From positions 2,046,001 to 2,110,000 of the forward strand of contig OX337231.1 in the NCBI GenBank assembly GCA_946965045.2: a stretch of DNA of 64,000 bases. The letters run 5' to 3'. The notes beneath the pieces were generated by a model. It saw only the letters and a program-made list of their open reading frames with translations. It was not told the DNA's origin and ran no database searches. Every line of letters starts with the position of its first letter. The stretch's first letter is position 1. Below are positions 49,271-59,782 of this stretch, in pieces. Made by a program: the position numbers and the translations under genes. The DNA comes from Epithemia pelagica (Eukaryota; Bacillariophyta; Bacillariophyceae; Surirellales; Surirellaceae).

Positions 49271-51997
49271 TTAATTTTCTGAATCCCTACTCCTTCCTTG
49301 CGACAAAAATGTTTGCCAGTACAGTGCTTTCCACTTGTCTGGAATCGGTTTGGAATAAGAACGATAAGGAAACAATTGCGACTTGTCCTCCGCTTGCCAT
49401 GATGCGCCGTCCAACGAGAGCGTGTTGGTTTGTTCATTGCCCATACATGTCCTTGTCGAACTAGCGGGATCGTGGCCAATCGAAACCGATGTGCAAGCCA
49501 TGCACAATCGGTGTTTGATTCGATTTTTCATGGGCCGAGGCAACCGTTTGGCATCCCACAATCGCGAATGTCGATCTCCCACCACGGGGAAACCTCTATC
49601 ATTCGTTGCATCTTCTTCCAGTGTTGGTTGGGAACAGTGACGCAGTCCATGAGAAATGAGACTTGCCATGCCAGAAACGGTTCGTGTGGTTTCCACACGC
49701 AACGTTGACAGACGTGGGACGGTTGGATCGGTGGTCTTCTCCAACAATACCACTCGGACGGTCAAGACATCTTGGTTTGCCATGGACTGGAGATTGTCGT
49801 TGGAGTTGTCGGAATCCACATGATCCTCGTCGATGTTTTGCTTGTTGTCATCCTCGTTTACCGTGGAGGTCAATAGAGGCTGGTTCGAGTTTGGCGGGCG
49901 TGCCCGATGTTTCCATCGACGGACTCGTTGGACGAGCAAGTCCAGTGGATATCCACAACCCTTGGACCACTCATCGGGAGCCCATCCGTGAACCAAGACG
50001 GTAAAACAGTGTGTCACTGGAATGATCGTTGTGGTTTCCAGGAGTGGCAAGGAACCTAATACGCAGAGTCCACTGCACCCCGTGTCCAAGCGTGTCCATG
50101 AATGAAACCACTGGTGGTTGGTCTGTTCCTCACAGTCATTTTGTTGTTGTTGCTGCTGCTGCTGTTGATGGGAGATGCGTTCTTCGAGGGTTTGTGTGGC
50201 AGCCATTCGTGGGTTAGCAGCCTTGGACTTGTCGCCATATTTACCCAAGGTACGCATCCCCACGGGTTTCCACGCAACGACCATGGTCAGTTTCGTCGTT
50301 GCAGCCACATTGCTGCTGCTGCTGGTGGTGACAGGAATGCGGGACCAGCACCATTGGTCCACTAGATCGACAGGGGAACCACCAATCGGAACAGCAAGTT
50401 GAGAACGGACCGTGTTGGATGAACGAGGCTGCTCTGCTGTCAAGGACGTGTCCCAGCCTTGTTCAGTAGATGCCGAGGGTGCCTCAGGAGACTGGGACAC
50501 CACCGATGGGTCCTTGTGATTACTGTTGTCGTAGAAGTAGTTGGTAGTGGCATCTGCAGGAGGAGGATCCACAAGAGTTATCTCGCCCGACCCATTGGGT
50601 AGAACCCATCGCGCCGAATCTGTCACAACCGTTTGATTGATACAAATTCGTCCTTGCGCAATGAGTCGATTGGCATGTTGTTTGGACACGGCAAAGTGTT
50701 GTTGGACATATTTACGCAATCGTTGGGCGCCAACGAGAGGGTCGGGATTGTGGTGGTCGTCTTTATCATGATGGTTGTCGTTTGGCTGAGATTGGTCTGT
50801 CGGGTGGTGGAGTGAAGTGCCTACGTCATTGTTGGGATGCGGCGTTGAATCAGGGACCCGTGTGTCCGTTGGTGGCACAATCGGGTCCACCGAGGGAGGT
50901 TGAGGAATGGCTGGTTGTTGGAAATGAGTCTGCAAGTCCGTTTCAGAGTCAAACTGGGCATTGCAAATGGTACAGGCAAACGGCTTGCCCATGCTTGTAT
51001 CATGAGAGGTGACTTGGGCTTGGGGGGTGATGTTGGCATTGCTGTCGTCGTTGTTGTCACCACGAACAAGGATACGACAATGAAAGGATCCTTCCAAATT
51101 GACATGCTTTTGCGACCGTTTTTGCAAGTGTCCCCAGGTTCGTTGATGGTGATATCCATAACGAGTCAACCAATGTGTGTGATGACCATGTTTTTGATAG
51201 CGTCGTCGATGACCATGGGAATTTGGTGGTGGTGGATGCGGCGTCCAGTGCGGCTGATCCAGGACAGCCACATGAAAGGGTTGATGGACATCATGGGACA
51301 TGTGGAGTTGCAATCCCAGTCGACGACACGTTTCTTCCAACTGCCATGTATGGGCTTGATTGCCACACAAGCATAAATGAAGAATCCCATCAGTATGGGC
51401 TACAAGGCACTGGGAGGCTGACCACAAGTAATGAGCCAGGAGTCGTTGGTGTTGTAACGCTTGTTCCTGTTCTGACTCGAAGACGCCCAAATGAGGATGA
51501 TGAAACAAAATGGCATTCCACGTTTGTGCTCGTGTCGCACAGTGACGATGCAATTGAGTTGCGTCGATGTGGTACAAAATTTCCACCCTGGGAGTTCTTC
51601 TTCTTCTTGTCGTTACTTTACAATCATCCTTTCCATCAGCATGATCCTGATTTACGTCGTCGTCGTCGTCGTCGTCGTCGTCTTCTTCTTCTTCTTTTGG
51701 TGATTCGCAATATGGAGCAAGTTCGCGCAAAATGTGTGGTGCCGTATCTGGGTAGGTTTGAATCAATTCCTCGGCACTTTTCAACAGGGTCGTGGCCGTC
51801 AATTCCCAGTTGTAGAATCGAGTCGTCGTTGGGTCATTCCGACCACCATAGGCTCGCACCAACGCCAAGGATAAGGACAAATCTCCGTCGCCCACCGTCA
51901 AAATACGAAAGGGCGTCGTTGTACTATTAGCAACGTGTTCTTCGGTTTCTGCCTCATCCTTTGCCTCATCTTCTACACCCTGCTTGTCTGTTGGCAT
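49271..51997 (-). CDS. Fusion: BMT5-like rRNA methyltransferase + S4/RluA-type pseudouridine synthase (908 aa)
   Basis: Residues 30-250 match the DUF2431/BMT5-like Rossmann methyltransferases, which make m3U in large-subunit rRNA: 'RILTVGDGDLSLSLAL' (31-46, SAM loop), 'IDATQL' (144-149) and 'ILFHHPHLG' (163-171). An acidic Asp run (105-114) is an insert. Residues 341-360 form a C2H2-type finger ('CTICNAQFDSETDLQTHFQQ'). Residues 426-475 look like an S4 RNA-binding domain ('LRKYVQQHFAVSKQHANRLI', 'GRICINQTVVTDSARWVLPNG'). From 570 on it is RluA-like: 'VVAWKPVGMRTLG', then 'SWTRLDTGCSGLCVLG' with catalytic-type D638. A long Gln run (611-619) and Asn/Asp-rich insert interrupt it. The C-terminus (700-908) is poorly conserved. 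One protein would thus modify rRNA uridines in two ways. Confidence 0.78.
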   Translation of the reverse strand: MPTDKQGVEDEAKDEAETEEHVANSTTTPFRILTVGDGDLSLSLALVRAYGGRNDPTTTRFYNWELTATTLLKSAEELIQTYPDTAPHILRELAPYCESPKEEEEDDDDDDDDDVNQDHADGKDDCKVTTRRRRTPRVEILYHIDATQLHRHCATRAQTWNAILFHHPHLGVFESEQEQALQHQRLLAHYLWSASQCLVAHTDGILHLCLCGNQAHTWQLEETCRRLGLQLHMSHDVHQPFHVAVLDQPHWTPHPPPPNSHGHRRRYQKHGHHTHWLTRYGYHHQRTWGHLQKRSQKHVNLEGSFHCRILVRGDNNDDSNANITPQAQVTSHDTSMGKPFACTICNAQFDSETDLQTHFQQPAIPQPPSVDPIVPPTDTRVPDSTPHPNNDVGTSLHHPTDQSQPNDNHHDKDDHHNPDPLVGAQRLRKYVQQHFAVSKQHANRLIAQGRICINQTVVTDSARWVLPNGSGEITLVDPPPADATTNYFYDNSNHKDPSVVSQSPEAPSASTEQGWDTSLTAEQPRSSNTVRSQLAVPIGGSPVDLVDQWCWSRIPVTTSSSSNVAATTKLTMVVAWKPVGMRTLGKYGDKSKAANPRMAATQTLEERISHQQQQQQQQQNDCEEQTNHQWFHSWTRLDTGCSGLCVLGSLPLLETTTIIPVTHCFTVLVHGWAPDEWSKGCGYPLDLLVQRVRRWKHRARPPNSNQPLLTSTVNEDDNKQNIDEDHVDSDNSNDNLQSMANQDVLTVRVVLLEKTTDPTVPRLSTLRVETTRTVSGMASLISHGLRHCSQPTLEEDATNDRGFPVVGDRHSRLWDAKRLPRPMKNRIKHRLCMACTSVSIGHDPASSTRTCMGNEQTNTLSLDGASWQAEDKSQLFPYRSYSKPIPDKWKALYWQTFLSQGRSRDSEN

Positions 51998-52423
51998 TTC
52001 TAGAATGTCGCCTCGTTGACAAACGAGCTAAAGACATGGGCCATGAGCAAACATCAACACAAAAGAAGATTGCGACGACGAGATTGGATGTTTGGATGCG
52101 CGGTGACTTGGATGTGGAGCGATCCAGTCGCGCATTTCGTGGCAAGGGTCGCGGAATATGGATGGAAATGCTATGTGCCGATCGCGAGACACCAAAGCCA
52201 TATTAGAGAGGACGAATCTATTCATCTCCCTGCTGTCTCTAATGATAAGCTTTGTTGTCGGATAACATCTTTGTTCAATTTAGATAGAAGGAGGGTTCTT
52301 ATTTCTTTTTTTTCTGTGTCATGTTTGTATCCGAACGCCAACAGAACATAGTGTGTCAGCAGGGTGTGGTACCAAGGATCTTGATTTGTATACTACGACG
52401 AGAGGTTTCATCGGCAGTATCCT
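51998..52423. other. Intergenic
   Basis: Gap between the 5' end of the fusion gene and the 3' end of the acetyl-CoA synthetase gene, both on the minus strand. A 111-codon plus ORF here is not supported. Confidence 0.4.
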
Positions 52424-54823
52424 TTACTTGGAGGCGCTCGAGGCCGCTGGAGTCGTGGCCGCAGCAGCAGCAGCCGGTTCGGTTTTGCCAGTGCCTTGCA
52501 CTTTATCAATCAGGGTTCCAACAATGGAGGGATCGGCCAAGGTACTGGTATCGCCCAAGGTATCAATCTCTCCCGCAACAATTTTGCGCAAAATGCGTCG
52601 CATAATCTTGCCCGATCGCGTCATGGGCAAGGAGGGTGCCACATAAACTTGATCAGGTGCCGCAAAGCGTCCAATTTCCGAACGGACTTGATTCTTCAAT
52701 TCCTTGACCAAGGCTTGTTCTTGGTCGGCATTGTCCAAGGCCTCCCGCGATGATTCCACATCCAACATGACAAAGGCCGTCACAGCTTGACCCTTGATGG
52801 GATGAGGTTTGCCCACGACGGCGGCTTGTGCTACGGCGGGATGCAAGACCAAGGCCGATTCTACTTCGGCCGTGCCCAATCGATGACCCGAAACATTCAA
52901 CACATCGTCGACCCGACCCGTAATGGTATGATACCCATTGGTACCACTGCGAACGACGGAATCACCGGTAAAGTAATAGCCGGGATAGGGTTTCAAATAG
53001 GTCGTCATGTATCGTTTGTGATCGCCCAAACAGGTTCGGGCCATGCCGGGCCAGGGTTGACGAATGGCCAAGACACCTTCAATATCTTCCTTGGTCGTCC
53101 TTGCATCGTCGGCATCTCCATTGGCATCTCCATGGGCACCATTCGGCGCTTCTTCGCCCAACACGTGTCCACTGACGGGATCCAACACGACGGCATCAAT
53201 TCCATAACACGGCAAGGTACAGGATCCTGGTTTCATGGGCGTAATACCCGGCAAGTTAGTAATGATATGACCACCCGTTTCTGTTTGCCAATACGTATCG
53301 ACAATGGTACAACGTTCTTTTCCCACGACGGAATAGTACCATCGCCAGGCTTCGGGGTTGATGGGTTCTCCGACACTGCCCAAAATTTTGAGGGAACTCA
53401 AATCGTATTGTTGGGGAATGGCATCGCCTTGTCCCATGAGTAGACGAATGGCGGTGGGAGCGGTATAAAATTGCGTAATTTTGTGCCGTTGGACCATGTC
53501 CCAATACCGACCGGCATTGGGATAGACGGGTGTGGATTCAAACAAAAAGGTGGTACATCCATTCAAGAGAGGACCGTACACGACGTAGGTATGTCCGGTA
53601 ATCCATCCACAATCGGCCACACAGGCAAACAAATCGCCCGGGGTCAAATCAAACGTGTTTTTGGAGGTAAAGGCGGCGTACAGGGCATAGCCCGCCGTGG
53701 TGTGGACCAATCCCTTGGGTTGACCGGTCGATCCCGAGGTGTACAAGATGAACAAATTGTCTTCGGCATCCATGGTAACGGGAGGACAATAGGGACGTTG
53801 GGCATCCACCAAGGCGTTCATGTAGACATCCTTGTCGCCCAATTCAAACGAGGGCTCGTCGTCTTGTGTAGTACTGTCGCCATTGGCTCCATTGGCGGAA
53901 CCATTCGTGGGACCATGGGGCAACAAGTTTCCATGATCCCACACCAAAATTTGTTCCACCACGTTGTCAGAATTTTCGCGTTGTCGCGATTGTTCGACAA
54001 TTTGTTTCAATTGAATCGTCTTGCCACCCCGTTTGCCAATATCGGCCGTGACAATGGTTTTGGATTGGGCCGCCACGACGCGTTGGGCCAAGGCTTCGGC
54101 ACTAAAGCCGGCAAAGACGACGGAATGGACGGCGCCAATGCGGGCACAGGCCAACATGGTCATGGCCAATTCAGGAATCATGGGCATGTACAAGGTTACC
54201 ACATCGCCCTTTTGCACACCACGGGCCTTGAGCGCATTGGCAATTTGCGACACGCGTTGCAACAATTCCCGGTACGTGATGCGACGAATTTGGTCCGGTT
54301 CGTCGCCTTCCCACAACAAGGCCACTTGGTTGGCCTTGTCGTGATCCATACTGCCGTCACTGGAATACACGTGGCGGTCAATGGCATTGTAGGCCACATT
54401 GAGCTTGCCACCGGCAAACCAAGTGACATCACCGTCTTGCAAGGATCCATCCAGGACCGTGTCAAAGTCTTGTTCCCAATCCAAAAATTCATAGGCCTTG
54501 TCGTGCCAATAGGCATTCGGATCTTGCACGGAGCGTTTGTGTTCCATCACATAGTTGTGCATCTTGGAGGTACTGTGCGGTGGATAAATCGAAGCCAGGT
54601 CTTGTTCGTCGACGGCACCGGGCGAAGACATGTGATGAACATGATGCTGGTGATGCTGTCGACGAGAATACTGTTGTGGGACTTTGCGATTGTGAAAGGC
54701 ATTGGCTTGAATGGTTGATCCCAACAACACCAAGGCCAGAATGGATCCTCGAATCATGCCCTTGGCCACAACGGAAAGCGTATGGGTCATTTGGATCGGC
54801 TGCTGCTGCTGCTTCATCATCAT
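52424..54823 (-). CDS. ACS: Acetyl-CoA synthetase with plastid-type presequence (799 aa)
   Basis: AMP-forming acetate:CoA ligase. From residue 85 it follows the family closely: 'SMDHDKANQVALLWEGDEP', P-loop 'YTSGSTGQPKG' (361-371), 'DCGWITGHTYVVYGPLLNG', 'YTAPTAIR', 'WQTETGG' (512-518), 'DDVLNVSGHRLGTAEVE' and C-terminal 'SGKIMRR' with catalytic Lys 739. I choose the first of three consecutive ATGs at 54823 because it opens a hydrophobic helix, 'GSILALVLLGSTIQANAF', whose ANA|F end resembles the diatom plastid-entry motif. Acetate activation for plastid fatty-acid synthesis is the inferred role. A longer in-frame start (55120) would bury this signal. The enzyme has an Ala-rich tail and small Asn/Gly inserts. 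Confidence 0.93.
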   Translation of the reverse strand: MMMKQQQQPIQMTHTLSVVAKGMIRGSILALVLLGSTIQANAFHNRKVPQQYSRRQHHQHHVHHMSSPGAVDEQDLASIYPPHSTSKMHNYVMEHKRSVQDPNAYWHDKAYEFLDWEQDFDTVLDGSLQDGDVTWFAGGKLNVAYNAIDRHVYSSDGSMDHDKANQVALLWEGDEPDQIRRITYRELLQRVSQIANALKARGVQKGDVVTLYMPMIPELAMTMLACARIGAVHSVVFAGFSAEALAQRVVAAQSKTIVTADIGKRGGKTIQLKQIVEQSRQRENSDNVVEQILVWDHGNLLPHGPTNGSANGANGDSTTQDDEPSFELGDKDVYMNALVDAQRPYCPPVTMDAEDNLFILYTSGSTGQPKGLVHTTAGYALYAAFTSKNTFDLTPGDLFACVADCGWITGHTYVVYGPLLNGCTTFLFESTPVYPNAGRYWDMVQRHKITQFYTAPTAIRLLMGQGDAIPQQYDLSSLKILGSVGEPINPEAWRWYYSVVGKERCTIVDTYWQTETGGHIITNLPGITPMKPGSCTLPCYGIDAVVLDPVSGHVLGEEAPNGAHGDANGDADDARTTKEDIEGVLAIRQPWPGMARTCLGDHKRYMTTYLKPYPGYYFTGDSVVRSGTNGYHTITGRVDDVLNVSGHRLGTAEVESALVLHPAVAQAAVVGKPHPIKGQAVTAFVMLDVESSREALDNADQEQALVKELKNQVRSEIGRFAAPDQVYVAPSLPMTRSGKIMRRILRKIVAGEIDTLGDTSTLADPSIVGTLIDKVQGTGKTEPAAAAAATTPAASSASK

Positions 54824-55416
54824 GACAGCCGCAAAAAGACAGAATGAAAGGAACTCCACCTCGTGAAAGTAAAAGCAATGACTGGAACAATGTCGGTTCG
54901 AAACAAATCCTGCACCCAAACGCCAATCTGCTGTGAGACAATGGATCCAACGAGAGTAATACGTTGAATCAATATATGGGGCGACGACAACGATTGTATG
55001 GAATGAATGGTGCCAACCCGACAAAAGACACGCCACAAACGTACCCACCACAATCTGTTTTGGTTTGTCGGTGGTTTGTTTTTTCTCGAAAGAACTTTGG
55101 CGTTGTTTGGTTGAAGCCAACAGCCGGTGTCATGTGTCATGTCATCTGTCGTCATGCCGGAGGAACATACGTCATCTGCGATACGCGACCCCTCAGCGAT
55201 TGAGAGCGACATCCCGGTATGACGTCATGTTCGTGTTTCACTTTCGTTGGATTTACCCTCTTTCGCCTTACTGAAACTTTGCGGTGGATGGAAGCAACGC
55301 CTTGGCAGATCGAAGACTTGGATTCCGGAAGTCGCCTCTGTGATCGTCTCATCCTCCTGTTTTATTCCGTCGTTTCTCTCTGCTTATAATCATACAACAA
55401 CAACGACAGCAACAAG
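54824..55416. other. Divergent promoter region, ACS / RPL13
   Basis: About 590 bp shared by two divergently transcribed genes. Contains TGACGTCA (55218-55225; part of TATGACGTCATG), a CRE/bZIP-like palindrome, and ACGTCATC near 55168. Confidence 0.45.
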
Positions 55417-56013
55417 ATGGTGAAGCACAATAACCAGATCCCGAACATTCATTGCAAAAAGAAGTATTTGCAATCGTCTCGTGGTCCGCTCAAGGTCAAG
55501 TTGGCCTTGAACCAAGCCACGCGCAAAAAGGCTCGTCGCTTGCGTCGGGCGGCCAAGGCGGCGGCCATTGCTCCGGCACCCATGCACAAGTTAAAGCCGC
55601 TCGTGCATTGTCCGACTCAAAAGTATTCGGCCAAGATTCGTTTGGGACGTGGCTTTACCTTGGAAGAATTGAAGGAAGCCGGCTTGCATCCCTCGTATGC
55701 CCGCACCATTGGGATTGCCGTCGATGCTCGAAGAAAAAATCGTAGCAATGAAAGTTTACAAACCAATGTGGCCCGATTGAAGGAATACAAGGACAAGCTG
55801 GTGATTTTGAAAAAGGGTCAAGAACCACCGGCCAATGTTGTGACCAGCCAAGTCGTCCAACCCGTGCCGGCCAAATCCAAGGAGATTGTCCTGGAAACGA
55901 TTTCGGATGAAATGAAGGAATTCAAGGCCTTTACGACCATGCGATTGGCACGACAAGAAACCAAAGTACAAGGATACCGTGTGGCGGTGGAGAACCGCAA
56001 AAAGAAGGAGTAA
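55417..56013 (+). CDS. RPL13: 60S ribosomal protein L13 (eL13)
   Basis: 198 aa, slightly shorter than animal homologues (about 210). Begins 'MVKHNNQIPNIHCKKKYLQS' as the family does (N-x-xPN-x-H-xKK-W/Y). A strongly basic stretch follows ('ATRKKARRLRRAAKAAAIAP', 36-55), then 'LVHCPTQKYSAKIRLGRGFTLEELKEAG' and 'YARTIGIAVDARRKNRSNESLQTNVARLKEYKDKLVILKKG'. The C-terminal 60 residues are helical and variable. Structural protein of the cytosolic large subunit that binds 28S rRNA. The ATG at 55417 is preceded by a CAACAAG-rich leader. Intron-less. Confidence 0.96.
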   Translation: MVKHNNQIPNIHCKKKYLQSSRGPLKVKLALNQATRKKARRLRRAAKAAAIAPAPMHKLKPLVHCPTQKYSAKIRLGRGFTLEELKEAGLHPSYARTIGIAVDARRKNRSNESLQTNVARLKEYKDKLVILKKGQEPPANVVTSQVVQPVPAKSKEIVLETISDEMKEFKAFTTMRLARQETKVQGYRVAVENRKKKE

Positions 56014-57025
56014 TTCCATGATACTACCTAGTTTGCAAATACCAGAACCTTGTACCAATCCAGTAGATCTAGTCTAGGATGACGTTGAGATGCATGTTGT
56101 TGCATAGTATCGTTCATGACTTTGATCAATGCTTGATCGAAAAGTGTCCAGTTGCTAGTAGTAATGAGGGAGCAACCCTAGGTAGGTAGTGTTACGTTGT
56201 TGCCATGTCTTGGCTAGAAAACTGGAACGAGACTCGATGCCGTCTTTCGGAAGCCCCAGAATTGAAAGAATGGACTTTCAGGGATTCTCGCATGGGAGAG
56301 TATCCTCGAAATAGTGACTCCTCCCTATCCATAGATAGAGCTACCCCACCATCCCTAGAATGTGCTGCCTTTTGGCCCTCGTGTGGTTCATCTAACTCTC
56401 TCTCCCCCCCTCTCTCTCTCTCTCTCTTTGTGAACATCTACGGTGTGATTTGTCCATCCATCCATCATCCCGTCCGCACACATTCTGCCTCTGGACCCAA
56501 CCAATCACCACCACCACCACAGAGCACAAACGACACGACCGCCATGGTCGTGGTCGCGGGAGTACCATCTCTCCTGTGCGCGCACAAGTGTGTATTTGCG
56601 TCCCGAACGGACACGGTAGACTACGAACGTTGCAGACAGGACACGAGTACGGACTCCCATGTGTATAGGCATGTGCATAGGCTACGAGTATTGGCATCCG
56701 GTCGGACAACGACTATATGCAGTAAGAAGGCAGTCTATTTTGTGTCATGTGTATAAATAAAAAAGAGGATGGAGTACTTCCAAGTCAACAACGAATAGGA
56801 ATCGAAACGAGATCAGTGATTTGTAAGTATAACAAGAGTGAAGCGAGGACCGTGTGTGTGATATATAGGATAGATGTGTAACATGAACGACACTGGAGAA
56901 AAATCTCGTGGTCCACAGGACGGTACTGATACAAACGGGAATCATGTAAAGAATAGAACGAGAGAATCTCGATGCCGCAGAGAAGAGGTAGTCCAGGCGG
57001 TCCAAGTACTTCTTGGTTGGGTGCC
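56014..57025. other. Intergenic with CT-rich low-complexity tract
   Basis: Contains a (CT)n tract (about 56396-56428). A 183-codon plus ORF at 56205-56756 spans the tract and shows no domain; I leave it uncalled. Confidence 0.4.
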
Positions 57026-57964
57026 TTAGAGGAGGGCCGACACGGCGGCCGAGGCGGGAACGACCGTGGTTCGGACCGGATGACGTTTGGGAGACCACGA
57101 GGCAGTGGTCGAAGCTGTGGTAATGGTGGAATCGTCCAAGGGATCGTCGGATGACGACAGGGACGATGTGGAAGAGGACAAGGAAGCCGATGACGAAGCA
57201 AGATTGGGTGGCAAGGCACCCCTTCCTTTTCGTCGAGAGTGTCGTTTTGGTTGCTGCTTTTGTTGTTGTTGTTGAAAGTCCCATTCGGCTTGATCCATGG
57301 CCTGTTGGACTTGTTGACGGTGTCGATGCAAATGTCGGACCTTGCGTCGTTCCCGACCCTTGCCCACGGCTTGGGAACTAATGGCAGCACAGGCACCGGC
57401 GGCAATGCCTCCCAAGGGTCCACCCACCAAGCATCCCGTGACACCACCGACAATGCCCCAGGCGGCCGATCGACGATGCCGACGCAGCTTCAATTCCATC
57501 ACGTCTGGATGATACTGCAAGTTTTGGGGATCCATTGCAGTCGTCGGAGAAGGCGTAGGCATGGGTGCCAGGACAGGTGGAGGAGCCATGGGAGTCCTTG
57601 TGGTTGCCAGGCTTGTTCCCACGACGACGGGATCAGCCATGGCGGTCGGTGTCTCTGAGATGGCGGGAGTCAAGGACCCCGTATTGTTTTGCTCGTCATC
57701 CTGGTCGTGTGGCTCCCGTGCTGCCACGACTTTGGTTTGCTCGTCTGTTTCTTGGATCCGGGTGGTCATGTCCTTGTCCTTGTCGTCGTCTGGGAATTTC
57801 TGGTGGGTGGCCTCCATCGCATCGTTGTCGTTGTCGTCGTGGTGGTGGGAGTCACGAATATCGTCATCCTCGTCATCGTCATCCTGGAGCAGGATGGTGG
57901 ACAATTCGACGGCATCGACCAACAAACTATCTTCGGCATCGTCAATGGAAAACTGGCCCGACAT
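57026..57964 (-). CDS. Glycine-zipper protein of unknown function (312 aa)
   Basis: Residues 1-85 are very acidic, with Asp runs. Residues 95-150 are Pro/Thr-rich. Residues 166-193 form a small-residue segment, 'AAWGIVGGVTGCLVGGPLGGIAAGACAAISS', a glycine-zipper membrane helix pair of the kind seen in membrane-anchored or channel-like proteins. It is framed by basic stretches ('KLRRHRRS', 'GKGRERRKVRHLHRHRQQ'). The remainder is Gln-rich and then Ser/Thr-rich. No signal peptide is seen. Function unknown; a membrane-associated protein with disordered termini is the most that can be said. The start (57964) is the only reasonable ATG. Confidence 0.6.
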   Translation of the reverse strand: MSGQFSIDDAEDSLLVDAVELSTILLQDDDDEDDDIRDSHHHDDNDNDAMEATHQKFPDDDKDKDMTTRIQETDEQTKVVAAREPHDQDDEQNNTGSLTPAISETPTAMADPVVVGTSLATTRTPMAPPPVLAPMPTPSPTTAMDPQNLQYHPDVMELKLRRHRRSAAWGIVGGVTGCLVGGPLGGIAAGACAAISSQAVGKGRERRKVRHLHRHRQQVQQAMDQAEWDFQQQQQKQQPKRHSRRKGRGALPPNLASSSASLSSSTSSLSSSDDPLDDSTITTASTTASWSPKRHPVRTTVVPASAAVSALL

Positions 57965-59073
57965 GGTGGTGGTTGCTGTTGCAGTAGTAGTGGTTGTAGT
58001 TGTGGTTGTGGTGGTAGGAACAAATGAGGTTCTCTTGTAGAAAACAGTTGTGGTGTTTGTGGTGGTGTTTGTAGTGGTAAGAAGAATGGCTCGTTCCCGA
58101 TTGTGCTTGTTCCTTCTGCTTGCTTATTGGGAATGTGGGACTTGCTCCGGATCCGTCGGATGCTTCCGCAACAATGCTTGCTTTTGTGTGTGTTTGTATG
58201 TGTCGTTGCACTTCAAATCTTGGAAAGCAACCGCCAATCACTTCTTACTTTGGAAGAGTGAAGGCGCTTTGAAAAAATGTGCTTTGCCACAAAGACTGTA
58301 CTCCGTATCGTCAAATTTATTGTGAAATGTGGGAAGGGAGGAGGCGCGCCACCACCAAATGAGCGAGTGCTGCGGGACCACGGCCGGTAGCGAGACGAAC
58401 AAAAAGTACAGTCGGAAAATTTTACCTTCCTCCCGCCTCCCTGGTATGGCAGAATGTGTACAGCCGGTGCGCTGCGCGGAGCAGAGGATGCGCGTTGGGG
58501 GTTGGGGGGCGTGGTTGAACCCTCGTTCCCGAGTTCTCTTTCGCATTCGGAACCACCAAAACGAGACGGAACTTGTGTCATTGGGGGACCAGCCGTTCAC
58601 ATTCATTCTGGATGGAGGCGTGCCACTCTACGGAAACTACGAAGAACTCCTATTGGTCAAACCATGTGTGCGTCTCGTTCGACAACTGCCAACCACATCA
58701 TTTTTTCCTCCATTCTTCTTCTTTCGCAGTGTGCGACACAAGAGACCAGCGAGATATCCACCAACAGAGAACACGATCGATAACGACGCGGGAGTTCCAC
58801 GACAGCGCGAACTCAGAGGATGAGTTTGCTCCAAGCTCCAAGAGATATGTATTATGGTGCTGCTGCGATTCTTCGTAGAGCGACGAAAGCGTTCTCTCTG
58901 GTACCTACCAACTCACTACTACCTCTAGTCTACTAGGTAGTAGCGAGTCGAGTAGGTAAGTATAGGTTGGTGCTTGACCATGGTCTACCCATATTGTTGT
59001 GGGATGGACCTACATGTAGTGCGCTCTACCGAATAGAGCTCTAGAGGCTCGGTCTTTCATTCGGCTACAATCT

Positions 59074-59132
<59 letters not shown>

Positions 59133-59782
59133 CACAAACGAACTGGCTCCCACGATGTGTGGTGGAACGACAATGGCTCGTACTACGAGTATACACACGC
59201 ATGGTTGTTTGTTGGGAGGAATGTGTGGAGGATTAGAATAATTACAGGGTTGATTTCTTTTTTGTTGTAACACGATTGAGATCCACAAAACAAAAACGTT
59301 CTTGGCTGCGCTCCATACAATGGCACTCTGGGCGGCAAGGCTCCTTGTTGGAGCCAACTTTCATTGGGTGTTGTTGTTGCTGTTGCTGCTGTTGCTGTAG
59401 TCGAATCCGTCCATTTTCGTTTGGTTCTTCCATGTACAGGACTGGATAATAGTGTGATGATTCGTCACTCGATACGAATCCTATTGTATGGCGTTTCCCC
59501 GCCACCACCAACCATTACATGTCCCTGAATCTCCCAACCGGGTCACCAACACTGCCAGTCATGACTATTCAAAACCATCCAGCACACAGTCCCTCGGTAC
59601 GATCATCGACCAAGAGTGGACTGAGCCAGAGAGGGATAAGGCGTTTTGCTGCAGTGGTTGCATGGGACGACAGAGTGGACCTGTTACCCGGTCCAAGTCC
59701 ATGTTCTTGCCGAACGCACTTTGCGTGGAGAGGACGGGTCGTAATGACTCTGGAAGGGAGAATCGTTCCCCAGTTTTCTCGG
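57965..59782. other. Intergenic with low-complexity sequence
   Basis: 1.8 kb with GTT/GTG-rich sequence next to the glycine-zipper gene, a long GT microsatellite, and a CAG/CTG-type run encoding polyQ on the minus strand (about 59372-59398). A 164-codon plus ORF (58329-58823) and an 89-codon minus ORF (59242-59511) have no recognisable features. Confidence 0.4.
59077..59130. repeat. (GT)27 microsatellite
   Basis: Uninterrupted dinucleotide run of 54 bp, not inside any supported gene. Confidence 0.95.

Noticed and set aside
53471-54718. 415-codon plus-strand ORF
   Set aside because: Shadow of the acetyl-CoA synthetase gene, with no recognisable domain.
59242-59511. 89-codon minus-strand polyQ ORF
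   Set aside because: The Gln run comes from a CAG/CTG-type microsatellite; flanking sequence has no domain and no plausible upstream exon was identified.
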